64,000 bases of DNA from Chalara sp. BL73 (taxonomy: Eukaryota > Ascomycota > Leotiomycetes > Helotiales). Made by a program: the position numbers and the translations under genes. The notes under the pieces were generated by a model. That model worked only from the letters and a program-made list of their open reading frames with translations, made no database searches and was not told where the DNA came from. Below, one piece after another: positions 34,001 through 47,936 of the stretch; position 1 is the stretch's first letter, and each line of letters opens with the position of its first letter. Location of the stretch: the NCBI GenBank assembly GCA_918026815.1, contig CAKJVC010000208.1, forward strand, positions 301,662 through 365,661, in the 5' to 3' direction.

Positions 34001-37000
34001 GACCTGCATTACTAAAACTGGGAAGTGGGAAGTTATTCAGAGAACGTGGTGGGCGATAGGTGATTGATTGACTGGCGCAAAGTTACTTTTGGAGCGATAC
34101 GGCCATATGACGCCAGTGATGTGATGTGTGGTTGGGATTGCGGGGGAAAGTTGATGATGCTCATACCAAGGCTTCTGGAAGCACCCTGGAAGCATTCTGA
34201 CTTTCCAATCTCGGCATATCACCGGCGAACTAAAATGTTGGTAAAGTTACCACTTTGAGCGACTTGCCCCGGGAGGGGCGGAGGGGACTAAATATTTTGA
34301 GGTAATTCTACGCCAGAATCCTTTCATGAATTTTAGTTCCCCCCCTTTTGGTTTTTTTTTTTTTCCTTCTTTTTTTTTCTTTTGTTTTGGGTCTTATCTT
34401 TCATGTTTGTAACCGTATGTACAGTACTGTCTTGTAAAATCTGCCCCCCAAGATTTCCCAAGCTTGGCTCATGTGGGGAAACGCTCACAAATGGTTACCC
34501 AAAAAGGTCAGAACGGGCGCAAATGGGAAATTTGATATCTGACGGGCGGCTGCCGGGCTCTTGGAGCAGTGCAACCAAAGTGTTGGCCTGTCTCGTGTTT
34601 GCCCGGGATGTTCGGGGGTTCAGCCAGTCGACAGCATATCTGACACTCGTCGCGCTGGGGCTGAGTAGAGTCTTTTCCCTCCAAGCTGGCGGTCTGCGGT
34701 CATATGCTGTCGCTGACGGCTGGCGGCTGGTTGCTGCTGTTGCTATTGCTGTAGGTGGACGTGGACGTGGACGTGGACGTATCAGTATTGACGACGGCGA
34801 GCATGGATGTCGCCATAGTTGACCAATTCATAATGATTAGATAATTGCCAATTGCTCCGAAGCCAAGACGAATAGATTGTTGATCCGAAGGTCTGGGAGA
34901 CACAGGGGAGGGGTTGTTCAAACGCCACCAGAACGGGGACGTGGGGGTGCATTTTGTACAGTACGAGAAACTAAAGTACGTACTGTTGAACCATACCATA
35001 CTACCATACCACCATGCCAGTAAAAGTTATTTACAGTCACGTATCATCCAGGACAAACACTGTCAGTGGATAGATATTACAACGTCGCCCTCTGTGGTGA
35101 GACGAGAGGAGGCAACCCATCCAGCCGCCAGAGCTGGAGGAATTGCCCTATTATTCACTGTGGGGTGGCAGTTTCGCGGCCCGCCTCGCCCCGTGTCCTG
35201 TCCTGATTTAAGCCACTTTATGTGATTTGAGAGGTTTCTGGGGGAGGGGGACACAGCAATGTTCTGTACCACCAACCAACAAATCATTCTTTGCAACACC
35301 AAATATCAACAACAACAAAAAAAAGCTTCATGGTCGCTGTCACTAACAATTCGATGCGGAGGTGTCCAATCAACAGCCAGCAGGCAACTCGGAATTAGGC
35401 TGCCTGAAGACGTTTGGAACTGCTGCACCGACGATCCATGCCATCCCAAACTGCACCGGTTGAATTTGTCCGGAGCCGCGACCCAGGTGAAATACAATGA
35501 TACTGCATAGGCATAAACGTAAAGTAGCTCGTAAGGGACAAGGAGAACCGCCATCACCCAACCAAACGCGGCCTCAAACCCGAGCTTCCAGGAAGGTTCT
35601 CGTAACCCATGTCCCAAAACGACCATTTCACCACATTCTGAAATTGCGGAGACGGCAGGCCCCTGGTCTACGGGATAGTAACCTGGGTTTTTGCGGAGAG
35701 GCGTGGAGGAACTGCGCCGCGGGGGCAGCCGGTCAGCAACAAGAGACGAACATCAAACATTCGAACAGGCCGTGGGCTGTCTATCTGACATTGTACATTT
35801 GCTCTTGTGCCTGAAGAATTCAAGGGCGGCGAGACAAGATAGGGGTGCGGCGTTGCTTGAGGCAGAAGTCATCATGTAACCCCAGCGTGACTTTTGTCTT
35901 ACCCACCCTCTGTATCTTCCTGCTTCGATGTCTTTCATAGTTGGGTCACATCTCGACTTCCCAGCCTGATGTCGATTTCTTCGGTACGGCCTCTGAAACC
36001 TGCGCAAGATGATCATCATCATGTCACGGAGGCTCTACTCCGTTGAATAGGTGCTGCTGCTAAAACGCAAACGCGTCTGACACGCAAGCACGAGACTCGG
36101 CAACAGACGGTATCTGAGGTGATTGACCTGAGCTCATGCTTGATCGTGGACGTGGGGTGTGCACGAGATATGGTAAGTACTGTATGCGATTGCGTCTTGG
36201 GAAATGAGGAGCGAGGGAGGGTCACTTCAGAATCCTGTACTGTACTGTCTGGATCTATTCTGGGAATAATAATGGAACGCTCTCACGGGTATGCAACCGT
36301 ACGGCAGATGCTCATCTCTGGCATTGAGGGGAGATGACGCTTAGACATTGAGGCGAGCAACACTTTTCTTTTCATAACGATAGCAAGGCTGGCCACCTGG
36401 AACAATATCTCTCATCATACAGCAAAAAAGCACGAAAAGCTTGAGGATGCTTCCCTCCCCGCTGGATAATTACACTGAAGGATAAACTTGGGAATCTGGC
36501 ATTTCCTTCCTGAATCTACACTTCTCCGCAGTCCCGCCCCTTGTCAATTCCCCCTCTCCGCTCAATGCTCAGACGCTCTAATTCTTCCGAGATTATCCGA
36601 TGGAGAATCTTTGTCGCGAGGCCGAGAGATAGCATCCCCTGAACCTCACACATGAACAGTTCCAGATTCAGGTACACGATTGATGCGCATAAAATGGGTG
36701 TGGTCGGATGTACCTTCCATGTTCAAATCCAATATTTACATGTGAAAGGCAAGGGACCACAATCCCATATCTTACTGTACCTGCAACCCAGACGCTTTTT
36801 TGCATTCTCAGGATATCATTTACTATTATCCCTATCATCGGGGTAGCCGAAACACGTGGGCACAACGACATGATATCCGAGCCGGCCACCTTCCCCTTAT
36901 TTCTCCTAGCCGGAGATCTCCCATTTCGTATGAGCCTCAACTTCAGCCACAACACCAGCTCCACTTGCTTCAAAAAAGTGCCAGGAACAACAGGGACCTT

Positions 37001-39776
37001 GTAAGTATTGTATGGAAAACAACTCAGAACTTCTCACTTGACCTGACTGGCACACAGCCTGAGACTTTGACGATGTCACATCTCTCCAGCTTTCCTAACT
37101 CCCAGCAACACCCCATAATATTTCCCCATCATTCAACCGAGGAAATTCCGCCCCTCCCCATTCCGCCGGCCCTTCTGAAGTTTGTATACCACCGCACTTA
37201 TCCCCCAGAGCCGCCGAGCCAACAGAGGATGCTGCTCCACCTTCCTACAATAGAAGATAATATTTGCCTCTATGTCACTACTTGCGGCGTATATTCCCGG
37301 GTTTCGAGAACTCCACCTGTGCCTTCTGGACATATCTAGATCTACCCTAAGAGGTCCTCAGAGATTTGAAAGGCGTTATTGTGCCAGTGGCTCACGGGAA
37401 GCCGGTTACTACAAGTCAAAGCCAGGGACTCCTTACAGTAGCCTAAGGTGGAATCCCGATATCCTTGACAATTCTTCTTATCTCTTAATAAAATCTTGTT
37501 GCGGGACCCGTTATTTCTGGAAATACGCCATTGACGTCGCAACGCCATGGGGCAAAACGACCGACATGACTCAGTGACCCAGACTAGGTATTTTGCTTGA
37601 TAACGAAAAGAATCTGTGGAGAACGGACATTCGAGAGCGGTTAATGCCGGGATTATGCCGAGCAGATCGAGAGTCACGTGTAGCCGAGGAAATCTTCGGA
37701 GGCCACCGGAATGGAGACAAAACCACGAGACGCGGTTATCAGCTTCTGCATGGAGACGACTTGGGGTTGACGCTGGGGTTTTTAGACCCGAGGTTAATTG
37801 GGCCTGGGAATGGGCGAGGTCGGATCGCACACAAGGTTTTAGTATGGGGTTGGTGTCATTGATTTCCACAAGTGTGAGGCTATCTACGAACATGATCGGT
37901 CAGTGGCTCTTTAGCTACGCTGGGCTTCAAGCTAAAAACGATGTCGTTATCTGTAAAGAGTCAGCAGGACAGCGAGGCTTGATTTATCTGCACAATCCTT
38001 CTTTCTTTTTTTGGCTCAAACCTCTTCTATCCGTTCACCCATCAACCCTGGCTGGCTTTCTTCTCTGGACGTGTCGTATTAGGACATAGTAGTTCTGCGG
38101 AGGTTTTGCTGTAGCGGCAGCGGCAGTTGCGCTTTCCCCAGAATATGTCATGCAATGCCGATCTACTCCAAAGATCTACTCATCTTTGCTGCGGCATTTG
38201 GCTGCTTGACCCCAGGATTTAGTGGTAGAATCGGGGAAACAAACAGCCAAGGGGGAAGTCGTTTTCCCGTAGTCAAGTTAACCTCGTCTCGAGACTTCAA
38301 CCAGAAGGGTGAAGATCATAGACGTTGCCAGTTGACATGATAATCTGACATCATTCTTAGCTGGTTGAAACGAGTCAGAATCTGCTCGTGCGTATTTGTG
38401 AGACCAGGCCCTCCAGGTCCAAGTAAGCCTGTAGTCAATGATACGATGACAATGTGTAGCCTGACAGCAACAGGATACAGGATGCATTAGTCATGGCAAC
38501 TCATTTTCCTTGCGTCAGAAATTCTTTCGCCTCTGTGTAATGCTTTCCTTGGTGATGAAGCACGAATGGGGCCGCTTTCAAATCTTTGCTATGAATACCT
38601 TCCCCCGTTAGCAAATAATGAATGCACCACGACCTGAGCAACCCCTTACTCATGCCGGGCTCCGCCTTCATAATGTTTTGGGGGGTGACTACCGTAGTAG
38701 ACATGTATATCCCTGAATAGCTCTTTCTGTTTCTTTTTTTTTTTTTTCCCCATAATTTCCTCTTTCAGGCGTTAAACCCACGATCGTTACAGATCCCGCC
38801 CCATCCGAAATCGCGTTTCTACAGAGATCGAAGGCCTCCCCGACATATCCCGGGGCAGAAACATTCTAGGTCCGAGGATTTAACACGCCCGTCGTCGCTC
38901 GCACCTGCCGGGCATCGGTCGAGGAGGCGGCCTCGCATTGAGCTTCTTGCCTCTTGGCCCCACGGGCATGTTTCAATATGCGGTTTTGCGCTTTAGCCAT
39001 GAGAAATAAATTTGTTTCCAAAGTGCGGAAAATCACACCTTTGCTTGCACGCGAGGCTCTAATGCTGTATGCTGCCAGGCCGGCTTCTATCATGAAGTCG
39101 AGCGGATCCCCGTAAACCAGGCAAAGGCGTGGTTACAGATCAATTCAGTTGGGAGGCGTAATGGATCAGAATAGATCGTGAGCGCTTTCAAGCCTTGGCT
39201 GGAAAGCTTTGTTCTGTTAAAGCGTGAGATTTAATATTTAAGAATGTGAATATGCTTTCCCGTTCCTATTACTATATCCTTTGATTGCCATATTCCCCTT
39301 GATAGAGCTGCAGGCTGGATATGATGCAGATATAGAACGTTCTTTTCTGCAGCCTCTGCCCCTTCATGCCTTCTGCTTGTTCCTGCCAGGGAATCTAAAG
39401 ATTTAGGGATGGCTGTTTCTCGCTCGTGACCGCCAAGTCGAAAGTCAACTGACTCCAGAACCGGTATTGCCTGCCATTGTCTTCTGCAGCTATTTTATGT
39501 ATTCTGATGTCGTTGCTACAATGGTTTTTTATTATGGTTGCCCTCCAATTTGGATAGTGTAGTTGGAAGGATCATGTTCAGATTAACTGGCTATATGCAA
39601 CACACACACACTCTCTCTCTTGTCATCATTCGTATTCTTTGCTTTGAAGGACCGATGAATGTATTCAATAATAGACGCGTAAAACCAATTACGATAGATA
39701 TTTCCTTATCTTGTAATATTCAGGTAGGACATGGCTCCAGCCAAATATCATACTTTATCCGAGACATTTAGGATCA
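31001..39776. other. Gene desert upstream of creA
   Basis: About 8.8 kb without a supported gene. The longest frames are 183 codons (37342-37893, minus) and 179 codons (36800-37339, plus); both are overlapped by equally open frames on the other strand or other phases and lack recognisable domains. Poly-T runs lie near 34360 and 38735. A (GTGGAC)4 repeat is at 34755-34780. Isolated ACGCGT sites occur near 36071 and 39676. Confidence 0.4.
34755..34780. repeat. (GTGGAC)4 hexanucleotide repeat
   Basis: Four perfect tandem GTGGAC units plus GT. Confidence 0.9.
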
Positions 39777-42700
39777 TTACCCCGATGGAAGTGATTGATA
39801 ACAAAGTGCAAGTGCGCCAAAACTCCCCAATAGTAAAGATCCGAGCCCAGTGGCTCCCTGAATATCCCCTGGCTTCCCTTTTGACCACCATAATGCAGTC
39901 ACCAACGCTGTAACACAGAGTCCTATAACAAGCATAATGATAAGAACTACGCTGTCGCAATCCTCAATAATATGAATCCCGTAGCCGATGGCAACATCGT
40001 CAGGATGGGGAACGGAAAATATGCTGGCGGCGCATTTCTTGGGGATCCGTGTAGACCAGGTCCGGCTCGTGTGCAGCTGAGACTTCTTGGAGTTGAGCTC
40101 GTGGAGGATGATGCTGCTGGGAACGGGCTCACCAGGCCACGGGCACGGGTGGTAATGGTACAAGCCGTTCTGGACATCTTCCTCTGGAGGTATCCTTGGG
40201 CCGTCGTGGTGGAATATCCCGACCACCGAACCCATGTTCTGGACAGAAAACTGTATTAATTAGCGACGGTAATTGGGCAGAGGCTTGAAGGGGTTGGATT
40301 ACTTGGACGTGCTTTATGTGGAAGGGGCGTAAGAAGATATTCCATCGCGGCCGCCGGATTTCGAGATATGCATCTTTGACGCGTTTGAAGAAATGGTAGT
40401 CGTCTTCTGATAGGTATACTTGCACTTCCTTGTGCCGCGAGACATAGCGCTTGTGCTTCACGCAGACTTCCATGTAGACTGGTGTGCTCTTGGGTACCTG
40501 TATTGTGGCAGAGGTCGCTGGTGATGTTTTAATGTTAGGTGGATTTGTCGAGGTTGAAGAAATTGAGGTGAAACTGGAAGTTGCTGCAACGCCATAGAGT
40601 CCTGTCTGACCAGATCCTGAGCTTAAAGAATTATTTTGACGCACAGGTTGGTTGTGATCTCCGGCGGATGCTTGCCGACTATGAGTTGTCGAATGAGCTG
40701 GAGCCACCTGACGAGGGCTAATCGATGCTGACCGCACTGTGCTAGTACTGGCAGTTGCTACAGTGATGTTTTCAGGGGCGTATTCCTTGGTATGCGAAGA
40801 AATCGTGGGAAATTCTTTTGCTATGTATGAAGCTTCAGTTCCGAAATTGCTATATGGCAGCACCTGTTTCCCTTCAAGTTCCTTTTTCAAATTTTCAATG
40901 TCCTCAGGGTGTGAATTCTTGAAGTCTGCATATAGCTCATCACCGCATTCCTGCTCATGTTAATTCACTGAGTAAAACTAATAAAAGAATTATTGCAACC
41001 TACACACTTCCACTCTAGGCGCTGGTACCCAGGAGCAACAGGAGGTCGCATCCTATACATGATACCTTGCAATATGGCCCCTATGAGACGGTACATATAC
41101 ACTGAAGCCTCATAAGCGGACCAGATATAAAATGGATCTTTTCTGCGGCTCTCTGTGCTAATAGAAGATTGGAGTGATCTTTGCATTTCTAAAAATGCAT
41201 CCGAAGAGAGCATGAATCCCTGAACACCCTGGATAGTACTTAAAAATGGCAAATCGCTCTTCTCCTCGTAGTCTAAGAGTGTTTCGTCTTCTAAGTGCTC
41301 CTCAAGATCCTTGGGCTGATTTGCTTCCAAGCTCTTCCATAGTCTATCCAGTTTTTCTTCCATTGTCATGGACCCTTGGCCTCGAAGAGAATCCATTTGA
41401 AGCTGTTTCGAGATTTCCTCCGGAAATGAATTGCGACGCAACACAGTTGCAATGAACGCTGACTGCAGTACTACCATCTGACCAAGTGCTTCTTCTGATG
41501 GGGATGATGCCTCTATCATCAAAGACGCACCAAAAGCCCGTAACAGGGTGCGCATTAGTTCTTGAAAGGCCGGCGCATCTATCACAGTCGACGCTAAACT
41601 GAACTGCCTCTTGAGCTGGAGTTGTTGTTCTAATAGTCTTATGAGTTCATCAGTAGCAACAGTAGGCTTATCTTGGTTTGAGATGGAGGCTACTAGTGTT
41701 GAACCTTGTTCCAATGTTTCATATAGGTTGAAGGTGGCTACGGTATTTTCAACATTTGCAGCATCAGACACCAAAGTACGTTCACTAATGGTTCGGGACT
41801 CCCCTCTAGTTGCTATATGATGTCTGTGATGAACCGAGGGCAATGTGGAGGTTTGAGGAGTTTCATCTGAGTCAATCTGCTCAACAGTGTTAGCGTAAGA
41901 ACTGAACTCGCTTTCCACATCGTTATCATCATCATCATCCAGAAGCTCAGACTTGCGGCTCAGGTTTAGCTTCCCCTCTCTGTCGAGTTGGATATGGTGT
42001 ATGTGATGGATATGGTACCACCAGTCAGGTCGAATCTCAGAGGCTAAAACAGATGTCTCCCGAATTGCCCAGACGAATTCCAGTTCCGAAAATTGGTCCA
42101 TATCAAATAGAGAGAGAATTATCCATCCTGGGACGAAGCCCGAATTTGGTCGAGGCTTAACTGATACGTGCTTAGCTCGGGAGCCGAATGAAAGTCGAAG
42201 GGAGAATAAGCCAGTATGGGCAAAGCTGCAACCAACTTCGAGAAGCAGTCTGACCACCTCCACTCCGGTTTGCAGATTGACAGTGGTATCTGTTTCCAGA
42301 GGGTCTGTGATATCGGCAACACTGATGATTGCATCTAGGGCTATATCCATAAGCCCTCGACCAGTCACATCGATATCGAACGGTGCTGCATTCCGAATGC
42401 TCAGCTCATGCCGAATGCGCCCAATATCTAGCACAGCACATGCTACGGAAATGGGCCGATCAGTGGGAACGATGTGGAAGGGTGTCATTCGGACATCGAA
42501 TGACTCGCTATGAGCGCACAATATAAAATTCCAACCAGTATTCATGACTGGTAGTAGCCATGCTGCAGGGAGAAAGCTCAGATTGATCCTTCTTTTGTCC
42601 CACTTGTTAACATTGCTATTCCCACGATAGGTATAATGGCGTATAGAAATTAGGATATGACCAAAAATCGTACACAAAGCATGAGTAGTACGCTTAAAGA

Positions 42701-43949
42701 CCGCAGGCTTTTCTTCCACATCTGGAGAGCCATAAGCTTAATTCTGTTCGCATCGGAGAGTGCTGTTGAAAAATTGAAAAATTTACCTTCTGCTAAACCA
42801 GCTGCATCAACTTGATCTTGAAAGACCGCCCGAATTGCTGTGGATACTTGACACGGCAAGAAGTCAAGATTCTTCGAAATGGCGGCAATGGTCGATTTCT
42901 CTCTAGTACTGTAGCGGCTCGTTCTGATTCCATCTAATTAGTGGGACTCCTAGTATTTCTTATTTCGCAAGAACATACACGGCTAATTGTGCAGCAATGA
43001 GAGCAGCTCTAGCGGTTTCAACGCGTGATATATAGTTTCTGGCTTCATGCTGCCTCTCAGGAAGCGCCCCCCACGATGCTCTCCGGATCAGCCTCCTTTG
43101 GATGCCTCCAGGTGCGAAAGATTCTAGAACTAGATTCAGAGTTTCAGACGTAATGATCAGAGCAGGAAGGTAGTCGGTTTTGGGGATTTGGATCGTGGAT
43201 TTTAACACAACCAATCGTTGTAGATCAATGAGCACTTTGTGTAAACGTAGTATCTCGAATCTGAGTGATATGAAACGAGTATTAATGATGCTGATTTTAT
43301 GAATCTCTATTAGTAACATCCTACACTGCGCTGTAATTTGATAGAATTTAGCGGATTTGTCTATGAAAAGTCATTAGCTACATCTCCTTTTGTAAAGCAA
43401 GAATATCTTACCATGCAGGCCAGACGCTTCTTCAGATACACGAAAGCCTTGGTTCATATTTGTAATTTCATCTACTTGAACCGTAGCATCTACATAAAAA
43501 CTCGCTGAGGCTGCAACAGCATCACTATGGAGAGAAGAAATAAGGCTGCGACGACAATCCGTCAAGTGTTTGCGAAGACCGCGGATATCGCCTTCGACCC
43601 ATTCGAAACTTCGAAAAATGGTGCTTTTAGAGACTCTGTTGAGTTCCAATACGATGGAGTTAAGCTCTTCCAAAATATGTTTGCTGCTCTTCAAAACTTC
43701 GAATAAGTTGTCGCTGGGACCGAGCTCTCCATCGAAGTTATATCGACGATCCCTGTCACTTAAGACAGTTTCCAACTGTTTGATAGTGGACATGAAATCA
43801 TTCATTTCATTCTGCAGGGCTAGCAATTCTGCGGGAGCGGGTTTGAATCCTTTCAAAAGCCAGTACAAATCACTAGCGGCTTGATAGAGTTGAAATGTTA
43901 TTGTTGTAGTAGCTATAGATTTCGCGATCGTCCCCAACATTTCTGCCAT
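39777..43949 (-). CDS. Large lineage-specific protein with HeLo-like N-terminus
   Basis: Six exons (43949-43412, 43360-42979, 42908-42787, 42721-41004, 40950-40303, 40250-39777), 1293 aa; all joins keep frame. Residues 1-180 form a helical N-terminus (MAEMLGTIAKSIATTTITFQ, then Leu-rich helices) resembling the HeLo-like N-terminal domain of fungal STAND proteins. The middle is unfamiliar, with an acidic Asp stretch (about residue 610). At 917-926 the splice creates WKCECGDELY, a Cys-x-Cys signature. After a Ser/Thr-rich linker comes a conserved-looking block (YLEIRRPRWNIFLRPFHIKH, then VGIFHHDG, PPEEDV, YHYHPCP). It ends with two predicted membrane segments (VVLIIMLVIGLCVTALVTAL and one near the C-terminus). 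I recall similar C-terminal blocks in other Leotiomycete proteins but no function. There is no NB-ARC/NACHT P-loop that I can see. Confidence 0.8.
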
Positions 43950-45223
43950 ACCGTCAAAGTATGCATCCGGCAACGGATGAGGGGGAATATAGGAAGAAAA
44001 TAAAGATGTTATTATTGCAAAACTGGAAGGCGACAGCAACTTTCAGCACGCAGCCTCGTTCGGGCGTGGTTGCATGCCTAAAATGCGCTTTTCCGAATCG
44101 AGACATCCTAGCCAGTTCAATGATCACTGCTAACCAAACCGACTGAAACCGATATTTGATCAGGATGATGACAATATACAACTTGGAACAAGCTGGATTA
44201 TGGCCGCTTCGTATTTTATTTTATTTTGAGACTAACATTAGAACATCTGTAGCACTCTTCAATGGTTTCAGCAACTTGTTGCTCTGGCTGATATAATGAT
44301 ATTCAAAGGAGCCAATGTTAGCCATCTCTCTTGATAATGTTGAATTTATACTATGAATGAAATACGAATTGAACATAAGTAGATCGGTTTAATCCTTAAG
44401 AATACCAGGTATGCTGCTTCCCATTGTCATCGCTGCTCCGACTATGGCTGTCATACCCTGTGAAACGTGAACGTATAGCAGGCGTGATATGTTAGCAGTA
44501 ATACGGAATTATAATTGGGAATGTGTACGGAGATAGTTCAAGCAAAGAAGAAGTAATGATGGAATAAGAGGGAAGACCGGTGATGTGAGCTGTTCAATTC
44601 CTGTTAGTGATATGACAGAAGCTGAAATGCGGAGGCAAGTGGAGGAGGGAAGCGATCTCTTTATAGGCAAACGAGCGGGCATGAAATTGAGGATATATAT
44701 ATTTCACAAACTGGACTCATAGTATCCACTACCGAACCTTAATTAGTATAATATTAGGAAGGATTCGAGTTTCAATAGGTTAAATTACGCTAGTGGTGTC
44801 TGTTTAGGAGGAGATAACTGCGATTTTTTCTGTAGCAAAGCATGCAGCTCGCTTATCTCAGGAGTAGCCTTTTGAACTATTTGGCAATGGACATGATTGA
44901 GTGGTCTGTGGATTCCAGAAAGATCTCTTTCAACTGTAGTTATAGCGTGTTTCTTTGGCTTACTCATTTTTTATTTATATTTGTATACATTTCAGGTCTG
45001 CTTGATGTTTGTAGCTGGGTACCATAGCTGAGGAACTCAATTGGAGTCTCGCGGTGCCGCTCTACACTCCGTTCACGAATAATGATTTGAAGGTGGTACA
45101 CATGTAGTTGTAATGAATTTAGTCATTTTTCATCTCTATGGGTATATCCGCTCTCTATGCTCAAAATATGCTCCATGCCCAATTTTAGTCCTGAAAATGC
45201 AATCCAAACGCCGTTCAACGTAT
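43950..45223. other. Intergenic, promoter of the HeLo-like gene
   Basis: 1.27 kb between two minus-strand genes. A 60-codon minus ORF at 44785-44967 begins with ATG but resembles nothing I know. An AT tract lies near 44695. Confidence 0.4.
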
Positions 45224-46703
45224 CTAAACCAGCACAAGCTGCGCAACCAGCGCAACAATTATGCTTAATCGCCACAGCATATCTCGCGGAACACAGTTCG
45301 CGGAGTTCACCGTTAAGAATGTAGTATTCCGACTAGAGGACGAGTTCTTCACCACACCTGTGGCAGTCGAAAGCGGAACGCTGGGCACCGGCACCAGACT
45401 CGTGGTTGCCGCACCAGGGAGGTGGTTCTTGACTTGATAGGCGTAGATCGGCGCTACCGCATCTTGACTTAAAAGCCCGTGAATGGTCTCCAAAGCGCTC
45501 ATCTGCTGACCGACCCCGAAACTTCCGTCATATGCTGTTTCCCAATACCAATGCTGACCGCAGGTCACTCCGTCTGTACCTCCTGAACATGCCCTCGCAG
45601 CAGCAAGCGCAGAGGCTGTGAGTCTCCTGGTTATTTCGGATTTGGTAAATGGCGCAAGGATGCTTGTTCCCCAGAGAAAGCGCGAGAGATAGCCTTTGAA
45701 AGAGAATTGGTCCGTGTTACATGTGTTCACGCCCTCACAGGGGGGTTCCCACATAATATCTGTTGTGTTTGTTGAGGGATCGAAGAAGAAATGCATGGTG
45801 CTGAGGAATCCCTGCGTGCGCTGGGTCCAGACCTCCGAGCCGTTGGTGTAGTTGTAGAGCACAGCTGAGCCATAGAGATAGACAGCGGCATTATAGGTCC
45901 ACACGACTCTGTTCAACTCACTGCAATTTTTCTTATCGTCCGAGCCATCGAATACGTAGTAGTTTGGGTCAATGAGTCCGATGGCACGCGACCAGTCATA
46001 GGACTTTTGGGCCCATTCGTAGTAGGTCTGGTTTCCAGTAAATCGTGCTAGTCGTGCGGAGAGCTGGAAAAAGACTCCATTGGAAATGGAGTTCTTGTAA
46101 TTATAACCATTGTTGTATTCAAAGACTTGCCACTTCAACCCTCCACCACAACTTGTTGTGTCCCAGCGTGCGGCTTGGGTGTTCCAAAGCCTTTCGACTA
46201 GTTGAAGCCATGTAAAATTCCCCGAGGTAGGTTGTGGATAGTCCTTCTCCGCAGCAGACATGGCTGCCATGCCCCAGAAGCCTTGATCATCATTCCCTGT
46301 GCTCTTGAAATATAGTGGATTCATGTAATCAAAATTTGGTCCCATCTGGGAGATAAGAGCCTCTGTCACCACGGCATTATAGCTCGAGTCGTTGGTGTAG
46401 TGGTAGTAATCCAGCATTGCCCCCCACATTGCGCCAGCTTCCCACCAGTAGTAAGGCTGTGGAAGGACCCCAATTGTATTTTCAGTCTTGGTAACATTTC
46501 CGGTGTAGTACTTCATCAGGCCATATGCAATAGTACTAGAAACATTTTTGATTGAGTCTAACAATGATGTCAGAAGCTTGAAAAATGCTTTCTCTAAACG
46601 GAACTCTTTTACCTTTGTTATTGATATCTAGAACTACAGCGCCATTAGCAAATGGCGCTGCGACAGCAAGCAACCCTGCGAGGGTCTTCGATATGCTCCT
46701 CAT
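45224..46703 (-). CDS. GH76 alpha-1,6-mannanase, Dfg5/Dcw1-like, GPI-anchored
   Basis: Two exons (46703-46613, 46557-45224), 474 aa. Dfg5/Dcw1 enzymes act at the cell surface, transferring GPI-anchored mannoproteins onto cell-wall glucan. A signal peptide (LAGLLAVAAPFANG) fills the first ~21 residues. The catalytic Asp pair of GH76 lies in STGNDDQGFW at about 120-121. Aromatic-rich repeats of the (alpha/alpha)6 barrel follow (YYWWEAGAMWG, GGLKWQVFEYNNGYNYKNSISNG). N-glycosylation sequons are frequent. A Ser/Thr-rich stretch and a hydrophobic C-terminus (LSIIVALVAQLVLV) fit a GPI-anchor signal. The first exon supplies the signal peptide; the long exon alone would miss it. Confidence 0.93.
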
Positions 46704-47936
46704 GGTGATGTTGGGAATGGAGCATATTGAAGAGGCCTTGAGGTTTGCTGGGCAATGTGGATTTATAAGATTGGTTCATCCGGTCCTCTTAATGTGGTGA
46801 CTGGGGTAGTAGTGCCGAATGTGGTGAATAATGCGTAGGTGGTTGACTGATATTGTGAGCGTCCGAAGGTTGACTGTGGATCTGTGGGGATAGAGACCCC
46901 ACCACCGATATTGTTTTACCTGCCAATCAAAATGAATTGATGTGAGTAAGCTAGAACATCCTCTGACTAAACGAGATCCGTGGCGCGTTCTCCCAAAGGA
47001 TGCACGTTTTTGCAGGGAAGAAGGAGCATGAAACAGGAGGGAATGGGAGGACAAAAGCATAATCGAAACATCCTATTGTGAGGTTACATTGTCCTTGACG
47101 ATCTTTCCTTCTTCTGATATTGCAAGTGAGGATAGAGGGAAACAACGAGGGCAATTGAACTTGCTTGTTATCACAGTAGAATAATCATAAACTGACACTT
47201 GTCAGCAGACATCGCTGACTGTGCGGAAAATATGAAGCCATCGACGCAAAATCTCGTATCCAAATCGAACATCGGACGATATCGATAGCGGATTGCTCAG
47301 CCACCAACTAAACTCCCTAATTCCTTATCGGAAAAGTCGCCTGCAAATGTAACATCGATAAGGATGCGTCAGAGCCAGCCGTCGGGATGGCAATTCCTTT
47401 GTGCAGAAGGAAGTAACAGTCCAGATGCATCTGATCAAGACATGGTTCTTCATCGAAGAATACTCCTTTGGAAAGATTGCCCGAAGAGGTATACTTGTAC
47501 TATTGTTACTTTGTTGTCTCCTACACCAATCTACCTTGAATTGTGTGATGTATCATTTGAAAAGTTTAAGGTGAATAATATTTCAATGAAGCATGAGTGA
47601 ACACAATAAAGGGCAAGTTTGAAGAGTTTATGAGAACGCGTCATCACGAGAACTGGAAGGGGCTAAGTTTTAGAAATATATGGCGTGGGTATAGTAGCTT
47701 GCCTGATAATGAGGACTAAAGTTATATAACAGCTCAGGCATCAACAAATTTTAGAAAGTAATTAGGGGTGCAATGATCCGCCCCCAAAAAAAGAAAGAAA
47801 CACGATCGCGTCTACCATGAGTTCGACATCAGTGTGGTCTTGCAAGGACATCCAGGTCGGGCTGATAACTCAAGTTGATGCTTTTAATTTATTTTGAAAA
47901 TGGGCACGAGATTCCCAAAAGCCTACCAAAGGTAAT
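46704..47936. other. Divergent intergenic region, GH76 and Rad55-like promoters
   Basis: 1.23 kb between two divergent starts. A single ACGCGT (MCB-type) lies at 47636-47641, about 300 nt upstream of the RecA-like gene. No supported ORF. Confidence 0.45.

Noticed and set aside
36800..37339. 179-codon plus-strand ORF
   Set aside because: Pro-rich in more than one frame at once, which is typical of CCT/CCA-rich non-coding sequence.
37342..37893. 183-codon minus-strand ORF
   Set aside because: Overlapped by a 157-codon plus-strand ORF and others, composition not protein-like, no splice extension or domain found.
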